A DNA stretch of 64,000 bases from Castor canadensis (Eukaryota; Chordata; Mammalia; Rodentia; Castoridae): positions 4,439,001 to 4,503,000 of the forward strand of contig NC_133400.1 of the NCBI RefSeq assembly GCF_047511655.1, written 5' to 3'. Below the pieces are notes generated by a model. That model was not told where the DNA came from, did not search any database, and worked only from the letters and a program-made list of their open reading frames with translations. This document shows positions 19,801 to 31,800 of the stretch, piece after piece. Within the stretch, counting starts at the first letter, position 1, and each line of letters begins with the position of its first letter. A program made the position numbers and the translations under genes.

Positions 19801-22800
19801 GAATAGGGGCAGGGCCTACCTTGCTCTCCAGCCTGCCAATCAACTCTGCCAACCTGCCGATCTGGGCCTCCAGACCCTCCTCCTTTGGGTCCCCGGTGGC
19901 TGGGAAACAGAAAGAGACCCTGATGGTGGGTAGGGCCGGCCTTCTCCCCCACCCCCAGCAGTGCTCCCACCCTGGGCCACTGCTCTCTCACCAGGCAGCA
20001 GGCTCTTCCCTTGCTCCGGGGCCATGAGCTTGTGGGTGGGGGCATAGGGAGGAGTGGGCCCTCCGTACCAGGTCTCCATGACAACGTGGCTGGGTTTGCA
20101 GTGGTCCTGTCTGCAGTGAGTGGGGAACACAGACAATGATGGCAGCAGCAGGGCCCGGGCACCTTGAGCAGTTTCAGTGAGCATCGATTACTCACTTAGT
20201 ACTTAAGAACTTAAAGTGCACAGAGCTGCCCTGTGGACGCCAGGTCCTCAAGGTGGGCAATGTGTCCTTGAAGCAAAGCCCCCAGGGCAGGTGACTTGGT
20301 CAAGGCCATGTGGCCAGCAGTGGCAGAGCTGGGACTGGAACTCAGCTCCATAGCCCAGACCCTGTTTCTGAGAACTTCAGTTCTAGGGCTGAGAAGAAGC
20401 TGGGCCAGGTCCCCACCACATCTATACCTCACAGCTTCCTTGCCACCTGACAAGCCCAGGCCGGGGAGGTACCAAGTCCCCGTCCTTGCCTCACTAGAGG
20501 CCAGTATGCTGCGTGTTACCTTCTGAGGTGGGTGACCTGTGTTTGCAAAAGTGAGTCCCTCCCCTCAGAGACACTAATGGTGGGGGCGTAATAGGCCAGA
20601 GAACTGTGCCCCTGACCTCAGCCAGGCCCCCATCTCCTGTCCACACACACCTTTTCCCTGCACACACATGCACAGGCATGGCTAGCTAGAGGGTGATGCA
20701 CATACCCGCCAAGGACTGTGCCAAGCAGGGACCCCAAAAGGCTCCGTGAACAACCAGAGCCTCACAGGCAAAGGAGCACTGGAAAAGTGACTGCAGGTTT
20801 TCAAGTGCACAGACGCATGGAGGTAACACTTGTGCACACAGCGCCTGTGCGCACGGCCAGTACCCATTCCGTCTCTGAGCACCACTGCCTTGGTACATTC
20901 TGGACTCCCTTGAATCCCGAAAGCTTAGCAGGTTGTCTCCTGTGTCAAGGGACAGACTTGGTTCCCCAAGGGAGGCAGATGCTGGTGGTCTTTAAGCTGT
21001 CAATCACAGCATCCAGACAAACCAGCAGTAACTTCAATGTGTCCTTAGACCATGAAGGGCTGAGTGGAGGCCCCTTGGGCAGCCAGGTCTGAACCAGCAG
21101 CTTATGCCTGGAACACAGCATCCTGGGGTGCTGCTCCAGGGTGGGAATGCAGGGCTGGGAGCCAAAGCTGTTGAGATCTGGAGCAGTCTGAGGTGGGGAT
21201 GTGGAGCAGATGTACCTCCCATCCTGACATGCCGCCCCCTCCACCCATGTGCCAGAGTAAGATTCACACATGAGGATGGGCAGGTGCAGCCACGGATGGA
21301 GCTGGCAGTGCTGGGTGTGATGTGTCTGCAGCAGGATAGAAAGGGCAAGGGTTTCTTTGTTCTTAAACTAAGATGGTAACAAAACAAACCACACAAAAAG
21401 GAAATCTAAGTGTCGGCTCTCAGAGTGATCAGGACTCAGGCTCACAAGGCTGGCCACAGGTGCAGGATTCTGGGCTCTGCTCCCGGGCCCTGGAACCAGC
21501 ACAGCAGCCCAGTGCCCAGGAATCTGCATTTGAAGTCTCCCAGGCAATTCTGCTCTAGGTGTTTGGTGCAAACACAATCTGGGAGCCAGTGCTGTCAGAA
21601 CGGGACCGGTTCCTCACCAGCCAAATGACACATGCTCAAACCCTACTGTGTGACAAAGTGACATCCCGGCTGCACTGCCGGCAGGGAATCCAAGGCTGGG
21701 CAGAGTTCGGGTAGGCACCTGGCTGCAGCTCACACCTGTTTGTCTTCCCTGTTTCCTCTTTGCACTGGGCACCACAGGTGCTCTGGGCAGAGAGCACTTT
21801 GCTCACCCTGAGAAACACACGGCGGGGCTGGGGGGAGGCTTGTGCCCCGCAGCCCCGCCCTGCTGAGCTTCAAGGAAAGACTCACCTCTGCAACAAACAC
21901 ACAATGCCTACGATGATGGGACTCTGGGCGCCTTCCCGTGCACCCAGAATGTCCACAAACCCACTCAAAAAGAGTAGCACTGTGAGAATCATCACACCGG
22001 CTTCTCCTTCAGCCCTCCCGAGACAGCCGTGTGTGTAGAACCCCGTCCACGCTGCCTCAGACCTCCTGCTTGTACAGACAAAGAGGGCGGTGGCCTCAAG
22101 GTCCCTGTGGGCAGTGGGTCACACTGACCTCTGCTGGCATGGGACTTGCTTTCCAATTGGTGTGGCCCTACACCATTTCCTAAGCTCATTTCCAGTTTTA
22201 CAAAGTGGTCCAGACAGTAGGTTTGTCCTGCATAAACTGAGTGGGATGGGGGATGTGGAAAGAGGGATCGGCCTCACAATGGCGTCTTTCCTGCACGTAT
22301 GTATGACCTGCACGCGTGCATGCCAGAGATTCTCCTGAGTACACTGACTCACTCAGTTCTCACAGTGACTGAGGAGCTAGGGATGGTACAGCTGGCAAAA
22401 TGGAGGCACAGAGAGGTGTACAACTTGCCAAGGTCCCCCAGCTGCTAGGCGCACACACAAGCAGGCCTGCACGTGCATGGCACAGCCCCCTATGACCCTG
22501 CAGGGTCCTGTCCACCCACCCGATCTGGCTGGTCTGCTCTTCGATGGCCTCCACGGCACTCTCCACAGAGCTGAGCAGTGACTGGATCTGATTGGCTGTC
22601 TCCTTCAGGAGGAAGCGGGTCACAAACTGGTCCACGTTGCTCCCACTCTCGTACACCTGTGCAGGGAAGAGGGCGCCGAGGGAAAGAAGTTGAGTGGGGT
22701 TAGCACAGCAGCTGGGGACCCTGGGGTGGTGTCTGTGCTTTGCATGGGGGGGTCTACTGCCTCCTGTGTCTATGACGGTAGTGATGGTGGTGGCGTCAGC

Positions 22801-25783
22801 AGTGACTGGTGGTGGTGTTTTCCTTGCTGTAATGAGATAAAGCATTAGGAAAGACACCGTCACAACTGCCACCCCCTCCCATCTCCTCCGATGAGAATTC
22901 CTTGGGCCTCCGGGTCTTCATGTTGCTCTTCAGAGGAATTAAAGAACAGAATCAAATGCAGCTAAGAGGTTAAATTGGGTCCCCCAAAGAAAGTAAAAGA
23001 AGCTTGGTCCTCAGGAGGAGGGCAGAGGAGTCTGAGAGGAATCAGAGGGAGACTGCGCACACCCTAGGAGGAGAGGAACCTTGGGCCACCCTGTGGCAAA
23101 GGTGGGTGACCGGGGTTTTCCTGCCAGTGTTGCTCTGCGCTCTGAGTCAGAACCTCCCTGTCACAAGGCTTCCACACTGACGGTTCTCAGTCGAGATTCT
23201 TTGGGCAGCAAGAGGCTTTAGAGCAGACCTGAGAAGCCCAGCTTATCCAGGCCAGTGGGGGTGAGGAGATAGCAGTGCTGCTGTGGTAGTGGGGCGGGGA
23301 GGGGAATCCTGGATCTCAAACCCTGGGCTGTCCTCCTGGCCTCCTCTGCCAAGACTTTGCCTTCCCCAGCCACCTGCCCCGGGCACCTTGGAATTCTGCC
23401 CAGTCCTGGCAAAGCAAAGGGAAAACAGGGATCTCAAGGAAAGCAAATTAAACCATCCATCACTCTGACTGGGAATTAATTAGCAATAATTGCACAATGT
23501 GGAAACATGGCTGAGAGAGGGGGAGCACCGAGGAATGGGGCATGGGGTGGGGAGCAGGGAAGGACCAGCATGGCATGGATGTCTTGTGTCAAGACCCAGG
23601 CCAGGTAGGTAACATGTCCCAGGCCTGGCAGGTTGACGTATTGCAATGGTTCACTATCCTTCCTGGCAGAGCTGGAACCACCCACGTCCAGTGATCAACG
23701 GACTCCAGACAAACGAATGGCAAAAACCAGCAAGGAGACACACGTGCCAAATTAATTAATTAATTAATTAATTACTTAAATACCAAGTAAAGGTCTGATT
23801 GGGCAGGGAAACAAACTGAAGGGTTGCAAGTAGCCAGGCCAGTGACTCAGGATGAGGTCAGTAACTGTGACTGGTGCAGTGAATTCCAAACAAGACAATC
23901 TAGCTCCAAGGGAGATAAAAATACAGTTTTTACAGATTTCTCCCTCAGCACGACTGATGTCACAGCCAAGACTGGCTCTGCAGGGTCCAGAGGGAAGGGT
24001 CAGATTGGTGGCAGGCATCCAGTTAGCAGGACAACGGAGGACAATGAGAAATCTGTAAACTGCTCACTGTCAGAGTCACATCTTTTCTGCAAAGAGTGCA
24101 TAGGAAGCACTCTTGGATAGGGAAGTTGTAAGTGTGAGTAGGCGCTGGTCACTTGAATTAAACACAAAGGTTACAGAGGTCTGGAAATAAAAACGTTAAC
24201 CACGACAGCCTATTTCCAATGACTGGATTAAGTCGATAAACTGTGGGGAAAATAACCCCAAATCTTAAAATCCCTTTTTCCCTAAAGGACATAGAAGGTG
24301 TTTTTATGAGCTGAACATAAAAATCGTATTAAAAAGATCTATGATGTTGCTGAAGTCACTGGGAGAGTGAAAATGAGGATTTCTACCTTCTAAGTCATCA
24401 ACTGAACACTGCAGACATCACAAGGAAAAAGGAAAAGACACCAAGAAAGAATCAAAACGAGGAGCAAAGCTCACAGAGCGGTCAGACCAGACAGACGCTC
24501 AGAGTGAAGAAAGGCAGCAGAATCCCCCCGGAAAACACACGCTTCCAGAGTTGATTAAGCAAGACCCAAGCGGGCGCCACCAAGACACACAGAGGATGAA
24601 CAAAGCACGCCTGTGCTCAGGTGCTGCAGCCGTATCTGATCAAATGAATGGACCGGCTGGATTTGACGGGAACGCACCACAGATAAGGAGGCCGAGAATT
24701 CGAGGACAGAGGCACAGCACCACTCACCATCACGGGCTGGGAGAGGAGGCTGCAGCAAACAGACCAGCACCTCAAGGGACCCAGTCCCTGGATAAAGCAG
24801 CTCTGCTCAGAGCACAGCCTTAAGCTGTTTATATTCTCATTGTTCATTTCATTTTTATTTTACCTCTTTACTTATGAGTAGTTTGAACTCAGGGCGTTGC
24901 ACTTGCTAGGCAGGCACTCTGTCCTTTGAGTCACACCATCAACCCTTTTTGTCTGAGTTTAATTTTCAGATAGGGTCTTGCTAATGTTTTTGCCCAGGCT
25001 GGCCTCAAATCGCGATCTCCTGTCTCCTGAGAAGCTGGGATTACAAATGTGAGCCACTGTGTCTGGTCCTAACTTTAAAAAATTATATTGAGGCAGGATC
25101 TTGCTATGTAATGACTCACACTGGCCTTGAACTCATGTTCTGCCTGCTTCAACCTCCTAAGTGCTGGGATTACAGGTGTGCACCACCATGCTCACTTTAT
25201 TCCTATTCCTTAATCTCCATTTAAATGCAAAGTGTGAACAAACATATGTGCCTAAGGATGCTAGTTACAGTGTGATAGTAAAAAATTAGAAATAACCTAC
25301 TATAACAAAAATAGGTGAATTCAAACAGTGATATTTTAAATGATGCTTTAACCCATTTTAATAATATGTGAAAAGTCTTAGAAAAACTTATTTTCTGCTA
25401 TTTTACCTAACAGAATATGAAAAAACATTAAAGAAATACACGTTAAAAATGTGCAAAGGTAATGAACTAAAATGTTCACAGTAGTCAGGGGTACTAGGAT
25501 TAGAGTGATTTGAACTTTAATTATTTTTTTTGGTGGTACTGGGGTTTGACTCAGGGCCTCATGCCTGCCAGGCTGGTGCTCTCCCACTTGGTACTCCAGC
25601 TTGGAGCTACTTTTAAAAGGCTGCAAAATGTAGAAAGAGTGTGTAATAATGCAGCAATTCTCATTTGCAGAAATGCCTCTGATTTCTGTTCAGCAGACAC
25701 CACTGATGCCCCTTGGGTGTTAGTAGTTTGACATTTTCCCACAAATTCATTTCGGAATCCCTAGTTGCCTGTGTCCATGTGTC

Positions 25784-25828
<45 letters not shown>

Positions 25829-28800
25829 GTCCGCATGTGCTGACTTCTCGCCTGAGCCAGTGGTGACAGCTCACTATTTCTCACATTAGCGAGTTAAGAA
25901 AATCTATGGTTTGTGCATTTTAATATCTGTAAGAGAGACACGATTTCATCTTTGGAGAAAACCTTTTAACAGCATATATTTCATAACGAAGAAAGTCAAC
26001 TATTTTGAAAGCTGATGCTCCAGATGTAGCCAAGAGATGGTTACAATGAAACACTCTGCTATGAAGACATCTCCATTCTGAAAAATGGAGAAGCAACCTC
26101 ACAGGCACAGCACGAGACAGGAGCGAGAACGGAGAGACAAGTCAGAGGACGGCAGGAGTGAGTGACTCTATGGGGGCTGTGAAAATATCACTATCAAAAG
26201 ATAAAATTGTACATTTCAAATTTCCTTATTAGGCAAACTGAGCAGCTGCAACAAGAACCCCAAGGTAGAAGAAGGAAGGAAATTATACTAAGAACTCCAA
26301 ATAAATTAGAAAAGATAACACGACATTTCAGTAAAAGCGCCAGCGGCTGTTTTTTAGAAACAGCGAAATAAAACAGGCAATATTCTGTCAAATATGAGAC
26401 TATAAAATGAAGGAAATAGCCAGGCATGGTGGTGCAACCCTGTAAACCCAGCCTGTGGGAGGCTGAGGCAGGAGGACTGAGAACTCAAGGCCAACCTGGG
26501 TTGCATAGTGAGACCTAGTCTCAAAAAACCAAAACAAGCAAATCTTTAAAAAGTAGGAAATAGTACCAAATTTAAAATTACTGGGCTGTAACAGTAGACT
26601 TTTCATTGTACTTATTTTACATTAACAGCCTCTTTCATCTCAAATGACGTCTTAGATTTTTACAAATAATCCTCAGAACACACTTTGCAGAACTGCTGGC
26701 AACACTGAACATGCCCAGAACAGTTTTGTTTAAAATATACTAAGATGGTGCTGGTGGAGTGGTTCAAACAGCAGAGCGCCTACCTAGCAAGCATGAAGCC
26801 CTGAGTTCAAACCCCAGTACCTCCAAAAAAAAAAAAAAATACACACACACTAGAATGGACATAAAAAGCAAAACGACCCCAAAAGGCTAACAGTAGTGTT
26901 GACCCTAAGACACCAGTGAAAATCATCCCCTCCTATTCTTCCTGCTTTTAAGTAGAAAACTTTCCATGTTAGAGATGCCGAATCACGCAGAAAACATTCC
27001 ACTCAGCCCCACTCAGTGGACAGCAAGGCCTCAGCTGGTGACAGGGACCCAGCAAGATGGTAAGAACGATGTTCTGACAAGGTTTATGGTGGGAGCTGTG
27101 TGTAGTTCAATGAGAGAGGACCCAAAAATAGAATCCGCCCCACGCACAGCTGAAGCAAAAGCCTTCGATGGCCCGAGCAAAACCAGAGGCACGCGTGGCG
27201 ACTCACGGCAGAAATACTTCCCCAGCAGAAGAGGTTTCTAAAATAAGAGCTGCCATTAAAATTAGGATTAATGCAGGGATGTTAGAGGCATTTGGAAATC
27301 AGGAGCAAAACAAGGTGCCTGGTGCTGCCACCGCCCTTAGAATCTGGGGGAGATGCCACACGCAAGGGAGAAAGGGAGCACACGTCAGCGGGCAGAGAGC
27401 TGTCCCCACTGGTGGACACCCCGACTGTGTGGCAAGAGCAAGGGGTCAACTAAAATCAGAACCCAACACAGCATTTAAAATAACCAGCGAGCTGCCATCC
27501 TACAAACCAGCCGGTTAGAGAGCAGGCACACAAAAAAAATGCCAGTCACCACCTGACATCCATGAGAGGCCACCCTGGCACCACGGGTGCACAGAGACTC
27601 CAAGAGCCCCATCTCCAGTGAGTAGGAGAGACACTGAGCTCCCCGCCCCACCCCGCACCATGGAGTGTGCCCGCTCCTGGATGGCACAGGCAAAGATGAC
27701 AGGCCACACTGCAGGCGTCAATGGTCTTGCTGGGACGTGACCCCACTCTGAGGTGAGAAGCGAGGTCAAGGAGGGGTTCTGGTGCACCGCGCGCCTCACG
27801 CAGCCTGTCGTGCACAGCAGGGGCTGACACCTTGCCAGTGTGCCCTGTCAACCCACCACCTGCTGTGGGACTTGGGGACAGTAAAATGCCTACAGAGAGC
27901 CACTCTTACAGCAAGACTCGAAACAGTCCAGAACTAGGGCAGGAAAGGCAGTGTGGCTCAGTGCAGGCTCGGGGTCAGCCCGTGAAGGTCTTGGGGAACC
28001 GGCCTTAACCTGCACTAGGCACACAGCAGGAGTCTAGTGACAGAAACTGTCAGCCCCTGTGCTCTGTGCAGGACTGTGCCAAGCCAGTAGCAGCTTCCTT
28101 CAGTCCCATCAAGAACTGGAAGACGAAGTTCCCATCACTCAGGTGGAAAAAGCAAGGCTCTGGTCTGAGGTGACACCCTCAGCTCAGTTCACTCAGCCAG
28201 CACATGGACTGCGGATAGACACTGAAGAGGACCACAGCAGGTCCTCTTCCCAGAATGCTTCACAGCTCTACTGCTCATGGTTCCTGCCTTCCCAACGCTC
28301 TCACACGGGCCCCATCAGACTCCTGGGTCAAGTTTAGACACATGAACTCTGATGTCCCCTTCCAGTCTTGTAGGATTGCCACAGAATGACCCGAGGTGTT
28401 GGGTATAATGCCAAGGATGTGAGGGGTGGGCTGGAGCCCTTGTCAGGTCCCTTCCCAGGACCAGGCTCAATTGTGGGAACCAGCCTCATGCTCCAAACCA
28501 GACCCAACAGGACAGGGCCATTCACCAAGCTTCTCACTCACTCCACAGTTTGTCTCTGCTCTCGTGGGAACCCTCTACAGTCACCATCACAAATCCAGGA
28601 ATCCTTGGGCGAGGATGCCTGGAAAAATTCAGAATCACTTCAGGCTCTGGCCCCTAGAGGTACCACCCACACCCACTGACCTTCTTGGTGTAGCCCATGG
28701 CCTTCAGGACAGAGTGGTTCAAGGTCTCCAGGGAGGCTAAGACATCCTCGTAGTCCCCCATGTGGTCCACAAAATAATCTGGGGGAGGAGAAAGCAAAGG

Positions 28801-31800
28801 TTGGGGTCACAGAGGATTCTGTCCCCTCACCCAAGGCCCTCTCCCCAGTCCCATCCCTGCACCCCATTGTGCTCACTGCATAGCTGGGACCTACCACATA
28901 GCTCCTTGGTGTCCACGTGGCTGAAGAGAGAGAAAGAGAGTCAGTCAGAGGCCTCCCCTCCTGTAATGCACTTGCTGTGTTCCCTCTCTCACACCATGAG
29001 CCCCAATTCGTAGAAGAGGGAGCAACAGGGACCGTCTTTCTGCCCCCTGTCCATGTCACCCCCACTTCTGTTTCCTCTCCCAGTCTGCAGGTCGCATCCT
29101 AAGTTGATGTGATCAAGCTGGGCCAAGCTAGGGCCCAGGAGAGGTGAGGGGAAAGGGCTGGACAGCGGAGCTGTGACAATTACAGGCTGTCAGAACCCAC
29201 CTACCCCACTTCCTCATCTTGTCCTACCTGGGCTCCGCACCCTCACAGCCACAGTGGGGAAGGACGCCATCCCTTCTCAGGGAGCAGGCCGACATGAGAA
29301 TGGCCCCTCAACAGTGAAGGCACACACACAGCCTTGGTGACAAGTGCTACAGGGGTAGACCAATGACCAACCCCTTCTAGGCCCAGCCCCTCATCCAAGA
29401 GGGAGGAGGCCTAGGACAGCACTCTGTGGGATCCGAGTTCAACACTGCATGTCAGGAGAAAAGACTTCTGTGGCCATGGAAATGTGAGGTCAAGACTCTG
29501 CCAGCTTAAACCAGAATCTCCCAGCTCCTTCTGATCTGTGTGGAGTGTTTGGGGCCACAGCCTCTTTGGCATCCCAAGAGCTAAGGTCTGCAGTGCCCGC
29601 TTTGGGGAATGCTGGAGAAGAATCCTGAAAAGCTTCAGTTTTGACCTAGTATAAGGTGGGTGCTTGCTACACCCCACCCCAGACTCTCATGGGGTCACTC
29701 TTAGTGACCTACACTAAGCAGTGAGTCCTTCCCTTTCCACCTGACTGGTTGGACATCAGAGATGTCTGGTGAGAATAAAAAACTCCATGGCCATTTTACC
29801 TTGGCTTTCAAAACTCCTGGAGGCTGCAGAAGCAACTCAGAAACCTTCATCTGACATTGTCCTAGTGACAATGTCCTTCACCCATCTGCAGCCCAAAGCC
29901 ACTTCTACACAGTGGCCTTCCAGACAAGGACCAGCTCCAGCTGCTCCACTGGGTCCCCAGCTATGCCCCCAGGGCACCCAGCCCCAACCTCCGGTCTGGG
30001 CCACCACTGTACTAGGTCCTTTGCAAACTGGCTTGGTGGCAACTCCTTGTCTAGACATCTGTAGCTAGTCTCAGGGGGCCCCAAGTGGTCACATCTGCCT
30101 AGCACCCCAGAAATTGAGTGGGGTTGAGGCAGAGGACCAGATGGCTCTGAGCCCCTGAAGGCAGGGTTTGGGAGGCCCCTGATTAGGGGATCCGAAGGAG
30201 AGGGAGGGGAGGAGTTAAGACCTGAGAAGGCCAGTGTGGATATGAGCGGCATGAGGCTCTTGCACTTGCTCTAGAGATGGCTGGACCAGGTGTCTGTCTG
30301 ACTCTAAGGTGCAGGCCAAGGTCATTACTGGGTTGGAAGAATGGTTCAACTAGATACAGGGATAGAATGGGGCTATGGCTAGCATTGGGATCCACTGGTG
30401 ACAGTTTGGTTTAAAATGGAGCCAGATATGGTGGTGCACACCTGTGACCCACCACTCTGAAGGTGGAGGCAGGAGGATTGCAAGTTCGAGGTCAGCCTGG
30501 GCTACATAGTGAGACCCTGTCTCAAAAAATAAAACAATTGGGGCTCACGTGAAAGTGAAGCTCAACATAGGGACAGAATCTTAGAAAGTAAGGGTAGTGG
30601 GTTGAGGTTGGGGTCAGAACTGGGTGAGATAGCAGGTCAGAGTCACTGCCAACATCCCACTGTGACTGTCCTGTGTGCAACTGTGCAGAACCCAGGGTCT
30701 CTCCTTGCTCAGTTACATTGCTCAGGAAAGATGAAACTGGGGACAGCCTCCCAGGCAGTGAAGTCCTAACAGATCTGACTGGATTAGCAAGTCTGGGGAG
30801 GGTCAGGCCCTTTGTCCTCCTGCAGGGGACTGGGGAATGGAGGCTTGCTGCTGGCCCAGAAGGAGGAGGCCTGCCATGCCCTGGTCTGGCTCACTTGGTG
30901 TTGTCAGAGTCGATGGTGTGGAAGAGATCCTCCAGCTCTTTCTCGTTGAGGACGCCATCTGCAAAGAAGAGCTGGAATTCCTCCAAGGACAGCTTCCCGT
31001 CATCTGTAATGCGCAAGGAGGGGAAGCGGCTGGGGTCTGTGGAGCTGAGGCCAGCCAGGTCAGGGCTGCACGGCCCCCATCACTCTGCTCCTCACCAGCC
31101 CATCAGCTCCAGCCTGCCACACTCCACCCTGCCTGCTGTTCCCAGGTTACCTGGTCAACGGCAGAGAGATCACTGCTCAGGCAGCGGACTCACAACTCCA
31201 CAGACTGACACTGATGGACAGGCAATACCCAACCCAGCAAGCACTCCACAGCTAGGCTACGGGAGGGGCTCACTAAGACCAGCACCTGACAAAGGCCAGC
31301 CGGCTTCTTCATTTACATCTGATGGTCACCTGGGGCAGGCAAGCTCTACGATCTAGTAGCCCAATGATGGTAATGAAGGGTAAGAGGTAGATCTGAGCTG
31401 GCAGTCTGGTGACTCGCCACACTGCTGTTCCCTCGGGGTCTCCTGGCAGTAAATCACTCCCAAGCCTGGCTCTGAGAGAGGGCACAGACTCTCTCTACTC
31501 TAAGCCCTCCACACAGCAACCTTCAGCAACCTTTCCCAGAGGCAGCCCTCAGGCAATCTGTCCAGAGGTACCAATTTTTCATGTGACTTCCCCTAGGCCA
31601 TACGAAGGTGCCAAACTACAAGGAAGAAGGTGCCAGGTCTGTCTGGGCTGGGGCTCTGGGGTGCAGAGGGAACGAGGCTCTGTGATAGGAGCCATACAGC
31701 CCTTGCATACCTACTTGCCCATTCCTGTCCCTCTGTCGCACCCTCCTGCTCCCTCCAACTGCCATTGTTGTATGCATCATTATGTCTTGGGTTCATATGG

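Larger units (their letters stand above)
17705..19819 (-). other. NECAB2 intron 8
   Basis: 2.1 kb. Holds the candidate enhancer at 18600-18910 and a MIR-like element at 19145-19330. Long open frames on the plus strand at 18084-18809 and 19250-19789 have no recognisable homology. Confidence 0.7.
22657..28680 (-). other. NECAB2 intron 5 (largest intron)
   Basis: 6.0 kb and more AT-rich than its neighbours. It contains a (TTAA)n tract, five SINEs, a TG microsatellite and unique sequence. No extra exon is needed by phase, since exon 5 ends and exon 6 begins in phase zero. Confidence 0.75.

Noticed and set aside
23750-23776. CRISPR-like or other structured array
   Set aside because: Simple TTAA tandem repeat; no spacers. 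CRISPR is not expected in a mammalian genome.
26742-26840. A tRNA gene, because of the tRNA-like head with B-box
   Set aside because: The sequence is part of a dispersed ID-type SINE with an A tail and other copies in the window; no full cloverleaf.
30673-31356. 227-codon plus-strand frame
   Set aside because: It overlaps NECAB2 exon 3 on the opposite strand and has no homology I recognise.
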